Shown in pieces: positions 55,254-64,000 of a DNA stretch of 64,000 nt. This DNA comes from Aeoliella straminimaris (GTDB taxonomy: Bacteria > Planctomycetota > Planctomycetia > Pirellulales > Lacipirellulaceae). Both the position numbers and the translations under genes were made by a program. Within the stretch, counting starts at the first letter, position 1, and each line of letters starts with the position of its first letter. Location of the stretch: positions 109,280 through 173,279 of the forward strand of contig NZ_JAMXLR010000038.1 in NCBI RefSeq assembly GCF_024054565.1, in the 5' to 3' direction. Under the pieces are notes generated by a model. The model searched no databases. It was not told the DNA's origin and saw only the letters and a list, made by a program, of their open reading frames with translations.

Positions 55254-55943
55254 TTAAGCGGAGCTCCCCGCGGCGGCCCCCTGTAGTGACAGTTGAAGGC
55301 CGTTACTAATGTGTTTGGCGGCTGCCTTGGCTGCTCGAATGGGCGCCTTAGACCGAATAGCATCTAGTATTGCTTTGTGTTCATCGCAGGTCGCTTGCAT
55401 GGAAGACGCGTCGAAACGATGCCGACGAGTACCGAAGACACGGGTGAGCCCGTGGGATTGCCCCGCCGCTCGCATCATCTCTCGATTACCGGTCGCTTCA
55501 ATCATGCAAAGGTGAAACTCGCAGTCAGCCTTGTTAAACTGCGAAGCAGTACGCTTGCTGGCAAACTTGCTTGCCGAGCCCTTTTGCCGGGTGGTCAGCT
55601 CCATTAAGCGCGCTAGTTTCTTCTCCAAACGAGCGATCTGCCCGTTGTTGGCGCGTAGGGCGGCAAGGCGAGCGGCGTAGGGTTCAATGGCCAGACGCAC
55701 TTCGTAAATCTCAATCAGCTCAGAGCGGTCCAATCTCCGAACGACTGCTCCTAACTGCGGAATAAGGTCGATGAGCCCCTCCTGGGCAAGCTGGCCCGCC
55801 GCCTCACGTACGGGCGTGGCGCTGACACCGATCTCCCTACCAATCGGGCCATATAGCAATCGCGTGCCCGGCTCAAATTGGCCGGCAATCAGCTTGTCTC
55901 GCAGGTGTTCGTAAGCGCGGTTGGCTTGAGTCGTCGTGCTCAT
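55254..55943 (-). CDS. GntR-family regulator, FCD subfamily (1)
   Basis: 229 residues from the ATG at 55943; seven further codons to 55964 are possible. An N-terminal winged helix (AYEHLRDKLIAGQFEPGTRL, then IGREIGVSATPVREAAGQL) is followed by an all-helical FCD ligand domain (IEIYEVRLAIEPYAARLAAL, DCEFHLCMIEATGN). FCD regulators bind sugar acids or similar metabolites. It is transcribed away from the symporter gene, so it probably controls the shared divergent promoter. Confidence 0.88.
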   Translation of the reverse strand: MSTTTQANRAYEHLRDKLIAGQFEPGTRLLYGPIGREIGVSATPVREAAGQLAQEGLIDLIPQLGAVVRRLDRSELIEIYEVRLAIEPYAARLAALRANNGQIARLEKKLARLMELTTRQKGSASKFASKRTASQFNKADCEFHLCMIEATGNREMMRAAGQSHGLTRVFGTRRHRFDASSMQATCDEHKAILDAIRSKAPIRAAKAAAKHISNGLQLSLQGAAAGSSA

Positions 55944-56323
55944 GCTTGAATGCCTTAGGCCCATAGGGTATGCTAATTCACAAGTCTATAGATTATGGCA
56001 GCCACAAGTGTGATTGACCAGGGAAGTTGAAATCGAGTCTCAACGAAGATTGCCTGGATTGTTGCGGCCATTGTCCATGAGTTTTTGCTTTTCATCCTTC
56101 TGCAGGTGGCACTCTCACGACTTCGGACGGCAATCGATTGCTTGTGAAATGCGATGGCCGAAGAACGATTCAGTCATCTGTTGTCGCAAGACATCGTGAA
56201 TGTGGCTGCAATGTCCCCTCCGATTCGACGTGGCTGAGGTGATTTGCATGGGACTGCGGAGTTTGCTTTAACCGATACACTGGTGCTTGCAGGACGAGCG
56301 TCAAACGGCCCGGTGGAGGCAGC
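55944..56323. other. Divergent promoter region between GntR regulator and sodium symporter
   Basis: About 380 bases. The region near 55975-56000 is AT-rich and contains TCTATAGA, a possible core of a regulator site, but a GntR operator could not be defined by eye. No coding sequence is supported. Confidence 0.4.
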
Positions 56324-57916
56324 ATGATTTCAGTAGTGTACTTCTCCGGCGTCGACTGGGGCGTACTGACCGGCTACTTTGTCGGCATCATGGCCCTTGG
56401 GCTATTCTTCTGGCGACGGAACAATTCGGCCGACCAATTTACTGCCGGGGGAAGGACCTTGTCGGGTTGGTTGTGTGGTTTATCAATCTTCGCGACCTAC
56501 CTGAGCAGCATCAGCTTCCTAGCGCTTCCTGGAAAAGCGTTCGTTGACAATTGGAATTTCTTTCTGTATTCGTTGGCGCTTCCGCTTGCTGCCCTGATTG
56601 CCGTCCGATATTTCGTGCCGCTATATCGCAAGTCAGGGGAGATATCCGCCTATTCGTGGTTGGAGACGCGATTCGGCTTGTGGGCGCGGATGTGTGCGAG
56701 CGTTTTTTACCTCTTGTTTCAGGTCGCGCGTATCGGTGTTGTGATGTACTTAATGGCACTTCCGATGGCGGTGCTTTTTGGCTGGGACCTGCGTACGGTA
56801 ATCTGCGTGACAGGTGTGGTGGTGACGATCTATTCGTTCGTAGGTGGAATTGTCGCCGTGATTTGGGCAGATGCGATTCAAGCTGTGGTGTTGCTTGTCG
56901 GAGCACTCTTGGCGCTTGGCATCTTGTTGGCGGGCATGCCCGGTGGCCCTTCGGAGGTAATCAAAGTGGCTGCCGATAACGGAAAATTCTCACTCGGCAG
57001 TGCTTCTCTGCTCGAAGTCTCGCAAACTACGATTTGGGTTATCTTGGCCTTTGGATTATTTGACAATCTTCGCAATTTCGGCGTGGACCAGAGCTACATC
57101 CAACGCTACATCGCCGCCCGATCCGACCGCGAAGCAGCCAAGAGCGTGTGGTTGGGAGCATTGCTTTATGTACCCGTGAGCGCCCTGTTCTTCTTTATCG
57201 GATCATCACTGTACGCTTTCTACGAAAGCCATCCCTTAGAAACGCAAGAATTGCGAAGAATCGTCGCCGAGCAGAAACTGATGCAGTCGGGCGTTTCGGT
57301 CGATGCCCTCGACTACCAGGAGCAACTCGATCGAATCGCTGGCGAGCTGACGGATCAGCAGTTGGGGGATCGCGTGTTTCCACACTTCATAGCCGCGCAG
57401 CTTCCCCAAGGTGCTCGAGGGTTATTGATTGCCGCTGTTTTTGCAGCGGCGATGAGCACGGTTTCGACGTCGCTCAATTCATCCGCCACGCTGGTGATGA
57501 GCGACATCTACCAGAGATTGTTCAAACCCGATGCGTCGGATTCCGAGTGCGTCGGCATCTTGCGCCTGGCGACCGTTGCTTGGGGGGCGATGGGAACCGC
57601 GATGGCGTTGATCTTAGTAAGGCTTACCGAAAGCGTGCTTGACATATGGTGGGATCTGTCTTCCATATTGGGAGCAGCGATCATCGGCTTGTTCCTACTG
57701 GGACTAACTGTGCCGTCCATCCGCAGCAAACAAGCCGTCGCAATTTTCGGATCTGGAATGGCTTTGATTGGTTGGATGGTCTTCGCCGGGGGCAAGTTCT
57801 GGCCAGAATCGCTAAGCGAGTACGCTAGTCCGTTCAATTTGAAATTGGTCATCGTAATCGGTCCAATGACGATGGTGCTGCTGGGCTTGCTACTCGCACA
57901 AAAAAGGGTTCCCTAG
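56324..57916 (+). CDS. Sodium:solute symporter (SSS family)
   Basis: 530 residues, highly hydrophobic, about 13-14 membrane helices. Family blocks are present: NSADQFTAGGRTLSGW near the N terminus, FATYLSSISFLALPG in helix 2, FVGGIVAVIWADAIQ, and the conserved FAAAMSTVSTSLNSSATL. Members import sugars, sialic acid, amino acids or other solutes with Na+. The flanking regulators and sialidase fusion suggest import of a sugar released by that enzyme. The VCBS-sialidase gene starts 39 bases later and is probably co-transcribed. Confidence 0.9.
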   Translation: MISVVYFSGVDWGVLTGYFVGIMALGLFFWRRNNSADQFTAGGRTLSGWLCGLSIFATYLSSISFLALPGKAFVDNWNFFLYSLALPLAALIAVRYFVPLYRKSGEISAYSWLETRFGLWARMCASVFYLLFQVARIGVVMYLMALPMAVLFGWDLRTVICVTGVVVTIYSFVGGIVAVIWADAIQAVVLLVGALLALGILLAGMPGGPSEVIKVAADNGKFSLGSASLLEVSQTTIWVILAFGLFDNLRNFGVDQSYIQRYIAARSDREAAKSVWLGALLYVPVSALFFFIGSSLYAFYESHPLETQELRRIVAEQKLMQSGVSVDALDYQEQLDRIAGELTDQQLGDRVFPHFIAAQLPQGARGLLIAAVFAAAMSTVSTSLNSSATLVMSDIYQRLFKPDASDSECVGILRLATVAWGAMGTAMALILVRLTESVLDIWWDLSSILGAAIIGLFLLGLTVPSIRSKQAVAIFGSGMALIGWMVFAGGKFWPESLSEYASPFNLKLVIVIGPMTMVLLGLLLAQKRVP

Positions 57917-57955
57917 CGGCTCGTCCGTAATCATTCACTGGTTAAGGCTTCATCC

Positions 57956-60955
57956 ATGTCTCATTTCCTCCGCATTCGGACAATCCTCGTTTTGCTGATC
58001 GGGCAATGCACTGGGCTTCGTGCTGGTGCGGAAGATTCCGCATGGAAGTTGCAGCCCCTGCAGTACAATAATCCGAACCTAACTGTCGATCTTGGCGTTG
58101 GACTGTGGGCCTACCCAATGCCACTGGACTACGACGGCGATGGCGACTTGGACTTGCTTGTGGGTTGTCCCGACAAGCCCACTCGCGGAACCTACTTCTT
58201 CGAAAACACTACGCAAGATCCCCGCGAACGAATGCCTGTCTTTAAATCCGGAGTTCGCATCGGCAATGGCTACCACTACATGATGCTCAGCATGGTCGAT
58301 GAGGAGCCGGTAATACTTACGCCGGCCAAAGAGTACCGCCGCGATCAGACCTCCGGCTCCTTCGACTTCAGCAATCCCCAGAGAGTTCAAGCGCCTTCCG
58401 ATCCTAACAGTCACGCGAACGGTCGCACGCGGGGAAACATGTGGCGGTACGTCGACTTCGAAGGCGACGGCGATCACGATATTATCGTCGGCATAGGCGA
58501 CTGGTCGGACCTGGGGTGGGATCATGCCTACGACAATCACGGGCACTGGCAAAATGGTCCGCTGCATGGATATGTCTATCTGATTACGAATGAGGGCACC
58601 GACGAGTCACCCGCTTACTCCAAGCAGCCACACCGACTTCGAGCCGGTGGTGGAGAGATCGATGTCTATGGCTGGCCGAGTCCCAATGTTGCTGACTTTG
58701 ACGGAGACGGAGACCTGGATTTGCTGTGCGGTGAGTTCATGGACGGTTTTACCTACTTCCAGAATACGGGTTCGCGAACCGTGCCTCGGTACGGATCAGG
58801 GCAGAAGCTTAAAAACGCCAATGGGGAGCCGCTAACCATGCATCTCCAAATGATAACTCCCACCGCCATTGACTGGGATGCGGACGGCGACTTGGATTTG
58901 ATCGTTGGAGACGAGGATGGCAGAGTTGCTTTTGTTGAGAACACCGGCAAGCTCCGTAATCACGCACCGGTCTTTGCATCGCCAAAGTACTTCAAGCAAG
59001 AGGCTGACACGCTGAAGTTCGGCGCATTGGCTACACCGTTTGCCTACGACTGGGACAACGATGGCGATGAAGACATCGTGTGTGGCAACACGGCAGGCCA
59101 GATTGGAATTTTCGAGAATCTGGGTGTGGATGAAAACGGTCTACCAAGATGGAACAAACCAAAGTTGCTCAATGAAAGGCTAGATAGCGGAGCCCTCAAG
59201 CCGTTTCGTGTGATGGCGGGTGAAAACGGGTCGATCCAAGGCCCCTGCGAAGCAAAATGGGGCTATACAACCCTTTCCGTAGCCGACTGGGATGGTGACG
59301 GAGATGGCGACATCATCTACAACTCAATCCTTGCTCGGCTTGGACTATTGATCAATAACTCTGGCACATTTGTAGACCGCCCCTTCGACACAGGACTCAG
59401 CGAGTTTCCACCAAAGTGGTATTGGTGGCAGACGCCATCGGGCTCGGCCTTGACGCAATGGCGTACCACGCCGTTGGCGGTCGATTTCGACGGCGATGAA
59501 GAACTCGATTTGGTACTGCTCGATCAGGAGGGCTATTTGACTCTCCGCTCAGCCGGAGGAAAGGCCCAGCGGATTTTCATCGATGAAGATAACAATGCCA
59601 TTCGATTGACCACCAAAACGTGCGGCGGTTCTGGGCGAGTGAAGTTGGCGATGGTGGACTGGGACGGCGACTCGCGACTGGACCTTTTGGTAAATTCCCA
59701 GAACGCCACTTGGTACCGCAATTGTGAGGATCGTGGTGACAAGGTAGTTCTTAAAGAGATTGGAGACTTAGCCCGTCGCAATGTCGCTGGTCACACATCG
59801 AGCCCGGCCGCATGTGATTTCAATCGAGATGGTAAACCAGACCTGTTAGTCGGAAGTGAAAATGGTCGCATCTACCACATCGCCCATGACGATTGCATAC
59901 AGTTTTCAGAAGAGCAAAAACGTGCCCGGCAACCGGCAGAAGTAAGACGATCGGAGTTCCCCGGACTCGTCACGGAAGAGCACATTTTTGAGCGAGCCCC
60001 TTTCGAGGAGTGCTATGCTTCGACCATTTGCAGAACCTCTCGTGGCCTTGTGGCAGCATGGTTCGGCGGTAGCTCGGAAGGGGCGGATGATGTCGGCATC
60101 TGGACCAGTTATCACGACGGCCAGAAATGGAGTAAACCCATACAGGTAGCCAATGGGATTCAACACAGCGAGCTGCGTTATCCGTGCTGGAATCCAATTC
60201 TATATCAACCACCTGGCGATGCCCCAACGTTGTTGTTCTTCAAGGTCGGCCCAACACCGGAGCAGTGGTGGGGAGAGTATATGGTCAGCTACGACCGTGG
60301 ACGCACCTTTAGGGGCCGGCGTCGACTGCCCGAAGGCATACTGGGGCCGGATCGAAGTAAGCCGATTTTACTTCCTGGTGACCAAACTTTGCTATGCGCT
60401 TCCTCCACAGAGTATGACGACTGGCGAATACGCTTCGAATCGGTGCATCTAGTCGATGGTCTGCCGAGTGGAGAGTGGACACGGATCGAACCGGTAGTTG
60501 AAACGGGCGATTTCAATGCCGCGCAGCCAACGTTTCTAGGACCCGGCAATGGACAATTGCAGGTTCTCTGCCGTACTAAAGACGGCGTGATCGCCACCAG
60601 TTCGTCATCAGACAACGGCAAATCTTGGTCCGCTATGAAGAGCACCAATCTGCCTAATCCCCATTCGGGCATCGACGCCCTGCCCCTGAAGGACGGTCGT
60701 CAGCTCATCGTCTACAATGCCATGCAACATGATCAGGACGACGATAAGCAACGCGGACTATTGCGTGTTGCGATATCTGTCGACGGGACAAAGTGGAAGC
60801 GACTTGGCGATCTCGAGGGAGATAGGAAAGGCGAATTCAGCTTTCCGGCCGTTGTTCAAACTGCCGATGGCTTGGTCCACGTAATCTACACGTGGAATCG
60901 CCGCCTCATTAAGCACGTAGCTTTTGCTCTGGAAGGCGGATATGGAGAACTGTAG
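57956..60955 (+). CDS. Secreted fusion of VCBS/FG-GAP propeller and sialidase domain
   Basis: 999 residues. A signal peptide (ILVLLIGQCTGLRAGA) precedes a long VCBS/FG-GAP part (about 40-660) with calcium loops such as DYDGDGDLDLLVG, DFDGDGDLDLLCG and DWDADGDLDLIVG. From about 670 to the end is a sialidase-type propeller: FGGSSEGADDVGIW, SYDRGRTF (Asp-box-like), SSDNGKSW and RRLIKHVAF. The sialidase type should cleave terminal acidic or related sugars; specificity is open. The N-terminal propeller probably anchors it to polysaccharide. It lies 39 bases after the symporter gene. Confidence 0.85.
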   Translation: MSHFLRIRTILVLLIGQCTGLRAGAEDSAWKLQPLQYNNPNLTVDLGVGLWAYPMPLDYDGDGDLDLLVGCPDKPTRGTYFFENTTQDPRERMPVFKSGVRIGNGYHYMMLSMVDEEPVILTPAKEYRRDQTSGSFDFSNPQRVQAPSDPNSHANGRTRGNMWRYVDFEGDGDHDIIVGIGDWSDLGWDHAYDNHGHWQNGPLHGYVYLITNEGTDESPAYSKQPHRLRAGGGEIDVYGWPSPNVADFDGDGDLDLLCGEFMDGFTYFQNTGSRTVPRYGSGQKLKNANGEPLTMHLQMITPTAIDWDADGDLDLIVGDEDGRVAFVENTGKLRNHAPVFASPKYFKQEADTLKFGALATPFAYDWDNDGDEDIVCGNTAGQIGIFENLGVDENGLPRWNKPKLLNERLDSGALKPFRVMAGENGSIQGPCEAKWGYTTLSVADWDGDGDGDIIYNSILARLGLLINNSGTFVDRPFDTGLSEFPPKWYWWQTPSGSALTQWRTTPLAVDFDGDEELDLVLLDQEGYLTLRSAGGKAQRIFIDEDNNAIRLTTKTCGGSGRVKLAMVDWDGDSRLDLLVNSQNATWYRNCEDRGDKVVLKEIGDLARRNVAGHTSSPAACDFNRDGKPDLLVGSENGRIYHIAHDDCIQFSEEQKRARQPAEVRRSEFPGLVTEEHIFERAPFEECYASTICRTSRGLVAAWFGGSSEGADDVGIWTSYHDGQKWSKPIQVANGIQHSELRYPCWNPILYQPPGDAPTLLFFKVGPTPEQWWGEYMVSYDRGRTFRGRRRLPEGILGPDRSKPILLPGDQTLLCASSTEYDDWRIRFESVHLVDGLPSGEWTRIEPVVETGDFNAAQPTFLGPGNGQLQVLCRTKDGVIATSSSSDNGKSWSAMKSTNLPNPHSGIDALPLKDGRQLIVYNAMQHDQDDDKQRGLLRVAISVDGTKWKRLGDLEGDRKGEFSFPAVVQTADGLVHVIYTWNRRLIKHVAFALEGGYGEL

Positions 60956-61680
60956 TGCCTTCAAATAACTCCAATTACGGCGCGTATTCCGAATCGCTAC
61001 GTGAAACCGGATGTACCTTGATGTCCCGTTTTCAGACTTTGATAGCGGCGCTGTATTTCGATCGCTGGCCAGCCCTGCCGGTGCAGATCTCGACCCGATT
61101 TCACACGGCTGGAGGCACTTCGTTTAGAGGAGGCATGGCAATGTATGTCAGCGCACCAATCCTTACAGCTGTTTCAGAAACCCCGCTATTTTGTGGCTGA
61201 GCTAATGCCCAAAAGGCTTCCGACTGGACAACAGGCGATGTTTAAAATACGATTCAGGCACTGGAATTCTGTTAGCATTTCTTTGGAATCACAGGCGTTT
61301 TAGGGCATCAAGAAGGGGCCGGCAGAGCTATTCCGAAAAGTGATCGTCTACATTTGGGGACTTGCTGTTGCGGTGTAGGTGATGTCGAGGCGATGTATTG
61401 AGTTGGATTAGGATTCGGAAGGCGGAGCTGACTTCAAGGCGAACGCCTGACGGGCTATTTAGCGCTTGTATCCTGTCGGTTAGCTGCCCACCGACCTCGA
61501 ACATTGCGGCAATTGACAGTTGGTTACATCAACGTGCTTGCTCGCAACCAGTGCCTCCAACCTGCCGGAAGAGACTATCCGCGGTGAGGCTTGCAACTCG
61601 AGCAGTTGAACAACTGATGTTCGCTACTCACCGCGGCTGCAATTCGGTCCGTGCGTACGTGTTAAAGAGAGAATACGAAA
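60956..61680. other. Spacer without recognised gene
   Basis: About 725 bases between the sialidase fusion and the second GntR gene. Short ORFs (for example 60955-61200) show no recognised motif. Promoter sites for the regulator are expected but not assigned. Confidence 0.45.
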
Positions 61681-62469
61681 ATGGAATTCACTGGATTGGC
61701 AGGCCAAGTTTACTCCCAACTCCAAAGCGAGCTGCTGAGTGGTCAACTGCTTCCAGGTGCAGTGATTTCAGAGAAGCAACTCGCAGAACGACTAGGCATG
61801 AGCCGGACACCCGTGGGTGAAGCCGTGCGGAAACTCGTGTCCGAGGGATTCATTGAACAGCTCCCCCGTTACGGAACTGTAGTCAAAGAAATTACCATCG
61901 ATGATGTGGCTGAAATCTATGAACTTCGAGAGGCCATTGAGCCGTACGCGGCCCGGAAAGCTGCTGGGAAGCTTTCACCCGCTCAGCTGAAACAGCTGGA
62001 GATTCTCAGCAATGCTATTGAACAGATAGCAGAAGACTTAGACAAGACCAAGGGTAAGGTATTAGAGGGAGAACGCCTAAGGCGATTTCTCGCTGCCGAC
62101 ATGGCATTTCACATGCTCATCGTTCGCGTTGCAGCCAACTCCCGCATGCAAAAGGTAGTTTCCGATTCTCGGGCCGTGTCGCAGGTGTTTCGCATCCGGC
62201 GCAGATCTCATGACTCCGCCATCGTCCTCGGCGCGTGCTCATTCCACAAGCATATACTCAAAGCGCTCCGGGAAAGAGATGGCCAGGCGGCTTCGAAGTG
62301 GATGTTCGACCACATTCATCAATCGATGAATGAGACACTCGCTTACTTCGGGCAGAGGGAAGCTGCACCTCCTAGCCCGGCCTTCGATTCACTCGGTTTG
62401 CCAGAGGATTTGGCCAAGGAATTGGAGCAGGTCGCCGATGAGGAGCGTCCATTGGACGATGCGACATAA
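61681..62469 (+). CDS. GntR-family regulator, FCD subfamily (2)
   Basis: 262 residues. The winged helix is YSQLQSELLSGQLLPGAVI, then LAERLGMSRTPVGEAVRKL. The FCD domain (VAEIYELREAIEPYAARKAA, MAFHMLIVRVAANS) closely resembles the regulator at 55254, so the two are paralogues. Together they bracket the symporter and the VCBS-sialidase gene, which are their likely targets. The C-terminal tail is acidic and slightly longer than in the first regulator. Confidence 0.87.
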   Translation: MEFTGLAGQVYSQLQSELLSGQLLPGAVISEKQLAERLGMSRTPVGEAVRKLVSEGFIEQLPRYGTVVKEITIDDVAEIYELREAIEPYAARKAAGKLSPAQLKQLEILSNAIEQIAEDLDKTKGKVLEGERLRRFLAADMAFHMLIVRVAANSRMQKVVSDSRAVSQVFRIRRRSHDSAIVLGACSFHKHILKALRERDGQAASKWMFDHIHQSMNETLAYFGQREAAPPSPAFDSLGLPEDLAKELEQVADEERPLDDAT

Positions 62470-62694
62470 CCCTCCGACTTCCATACAGTTCACAGATATT
62501 GGGCGGACGTTTCAGGAATACCATGCTACACCTGAATGCCAATGCTGAAAATCGATCGAGAGAGAGCGCTATTCTCGCGTCGAGAAAAGCCCGCACGACC
62601 CACTGGTATGCAACCCAGGCGGAGAGCCAACTCAGGAGCAGGCGAGTTGAGTGCCAAGCGATGCCCTTCGGGACATTGCCGGCCTGCGCGGGTA

Positions 62695-62859
62695 TTGTCT
62701 GCCACGTCTAAGTGACACTTCGTTGCCAACGGGGGTGGAGCGGTAGGCCTTTTCCGAGATCCCTTTCGCCTTGAAGGCAAATCTCAGCGATTCGCTGAGG
62801 TAAACTGGCATCGCATGGTCGTCAACCGCATCAAACCATAAGAAGGTGGGCTTGTCGGC
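62695..62859 (-). pseudogene. C-terminal fragment of an acetyl esterase-type alpha/beta hydrolase
   Basis: Within an unassigned minus-strand frame, codons read DKPTFLWFDAVDDHAMPVYL followed by ESLRFAFKAKGISEKA. This is the end of the BD-FAE/acetyl xylan esterase-like fold, where the catalytic Asp and then the His lie. The His region is degraded (expected GGHG is absent) and no upstream domain remains. Short and non-functional. Confidence 0.55.
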
Positions 62860-63015
62860 ATGAGCATCAACTGCATTAACCCTACAGCTCATCCTTGTCC
62901 TTTGCCGGCGAGTGCCAATTGCCGATCGCTGCTCGGTGCGGCGAGAGAGCCAATTCTGACTCAAACACCAGATTTGTTCGGGGTTCATCTGACGTCTAAG
63001 GGTTCGATTACCGTC

Positions 63016-63823
63016 ATGCATTACATTCTGCTCACGTTAGTCTTGGTATTCTCAGCGAACTCGGTGATCCGCGCGGAAGAGTCCTGGCAGGACCGATTTC
63101 ACGAACCACCAATGACAGCCCGCCCACATACGTGGTGGCACTGGATGGGAGGCAATGTGACCAAGGAGGGTATCACTCGGGATTTAGAAGCAATGAAGGA
63201 AGTCGGTCTGGGGGGATTTCAAGCTTTCCATGTCAGCTCAAGTATTCCGTCAGGTCCGGTCGGCTACCCTGATGTCTATGGAGGTCGATCAGGGCCGTCT
63301 CGTACTACCCAGCGGTATGCGTTATCGCGTCCTTGTGTTGTCCGACCATTCCACCATAAGACCAGAGATCCTTCGCAAGTTGCAGCAACTCATCGAGTCG
63401 GGTGCTACGATTTGGGGTCCACGACCAATTAAATCGCCTAGCCTTAGTAACTACCCCGACTGCGACGGCGAGGTGCAAAAATTGGCGACACAAATGTGGG
63501 GCGAGTACGGCATCGTATCGCCAGACACGACACTTGTTGAATTGCTCGATCGACAGGGCTTACTTCCCGATTTCGAAGTCGTCAATGGTGGAGATAATTC
63601 GCCACTCGACTACCTACACTGACTAGTAGAAGACACTGACTTCTATTTCGTTTCAAATCAATCGGAATACCCGGTAGATGTTGAATGTCTCTTCCGAATT
63701 GCCGATCGAGCACCGGAGTTGTGGCATCCTGATACTGGCGGAAAACAGCCTCCGACCGTTTGGCGTACGACAAACGACGGACGCACATCGGCAACCCTCA
63801 GAACGTGTTTTGAAATTGCCTGA
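63016..63823 (+). pseudogene. GH106 alpha-L-rhamnosidase remnant with middle deleted
   Basis: The N terminus has a signal peptide and the family opening ARPHTWWHWMGGNVTKEGI followed by GGFQAFHVSSS. Near 63270 the sequence jumps, in another frame, to the late part of the gene (GRLVLPSGMRYRVLVLSD, LQQLIESGATIWGPRP). A stop at about 63622 is followed in frame by the last part (DFYFVSNQSEYPVDVE, APELWHPDTGG). Most of the enzyme is missing. The IS5-like element begins right after it. Confidence 0.75.
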
Positions 63824-63824
63824 A

Positions 63825-64000
63825 TAGCAAAAAACAGCTACGGCTCCCTCTTTTGGTTAGCAGCCTCAAGGAAGGAGCCGCAGCATGAAAACGGAGTGTC
63901 AGTATTCCAGTGATTTGACGAACAAGCAATGGCAATCGGTTCGGCAGTTGTTGCCACCTCCCACCCGACGGGGTCGGCGGCCGATTGATCGTCGAAGGAT
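63825..64000 (+). mobile_element. Left end of an IS5-family insertion sequence (3' partial)
   Basis: A probable terminal repeat (AACAGCTACGGCTCCCTC, near 63836) lies upstream of the transposase start. The complementary GGAGCCG motif nearby could extend a hairpin. The right end lies outside the window, so the exact boundary and any target duplication cannot be seen. Confidence 0.55.
63885..64000 (+). CDS. IS5-family transposase, N-terminal part (3' partial)
   Basis: Starts at ATG 63885 with AAGGAG (63872-63877) seven bases upstream. The 38 visible codons (YSSDLTNKQWQSVRQLLPPP, then RRGRRPIDRRR) match the DUF4096-type N-terminal domain of IS5-family transposases. The DDE catalytic part lies beyond the window. 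The frame is intact as far as it can be read. Confidence 0.8.
   Translation, partial: MKTECQYSSDLTNKQWQSVRQLLPPPTRRGRRPIDRRR

Overview
The window looks like a chromosomal segment of a planctomycete, probably of the Pirellulales group. This is inferred from family content and not from a marker gene. The supporting families are three DUF1559 pseudopilin-like proteins, several secreted proteins that end in a dockerin type I pair plus a PEP-CTERM sorting tail, small carboxypeptidase-regulatory-like lipoproteins, an N-terminal LEPR-XLL-like motif, an ECF sigma factor followed by a FecR-domain protein, S1 sulfatases, a GH97 enzyme, and large spacers between genes. No rRNA, tRNA or CRISPR array was found.

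Layout. 0-7.1 kb: surface proteins (end of a dockerin/PEP-CTERM protein, a PQQ-type sugar dehydrogenase with two copies of a repeat domain, two DUF1559 proteins, a lipoprotein and another dockerin/PEP-CTERM protein). 7.8-19.7 kb: a tight co-directional cluster of nine genes with four 4-base overlaps. It encodes a glycoside hydrolase-GT2 fusion, two intact ABC half-exporters, a sulfotransferase-like protein, two hexapeptide acyltransferases, two paralogous GT-B-like proteins and a second GT2 enzyme. It reads as an assembly and export pathway for a decorated surface glycan or glycolipid and is the best candidate here for an undescribed system. 20-23.3 kb: a sialidase-like protein and a Gfo/Idh/MocA oxidoreductase. 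24.1-33.1 kb: a CARDB/hydrolase/dockerin protein, a small winged-helix regulator and a type I secretion-like trio (ABC, HlyD, TolC) whose ABC ATPase has lost several catalytic motifs. 33.6-41.1 kb, minus strand: a possible operon of two LamG/PEP-CTERM proteins, a repeat-domain dockerin protein, a DUF1559 protein, a lipoprotein and a GH97 enzyme, divergent from the ECF sigma factor and FecR gene at 41.8-44.1 kb.

44.1-64 kb is a decaying polysaccharide-utilisation island. Two intact sulfatases, an FG-GAP/VCBS protein, an SSS-family sodium symporter, a VCBS-sialidase fusion and two paralogous FCD-type GntR regulators look functional. Between them lie remnants of two GH29 fucosidases, a beta-helix protein, a GH97 tail, a GC-rich beta-helix fragment, a LamG/PEP-CTERM protein, an acetyl esterase and a GH106 rhamnosidase. 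A probable integrase tail and the left end of an IS5-family element accompany them. Several remnants keep both ends of the parent gene but lack the middle. One fucosidase remnant runs in frame into a complete sulfatase.

Taken together, the window contrasts building a glycan (7.8-19.7 kb) with breaking down sulfated, fucose- or rhamnose-containing polysaccharides (33-64 kb). All family names come from motif recognition by eye; no database search was run.
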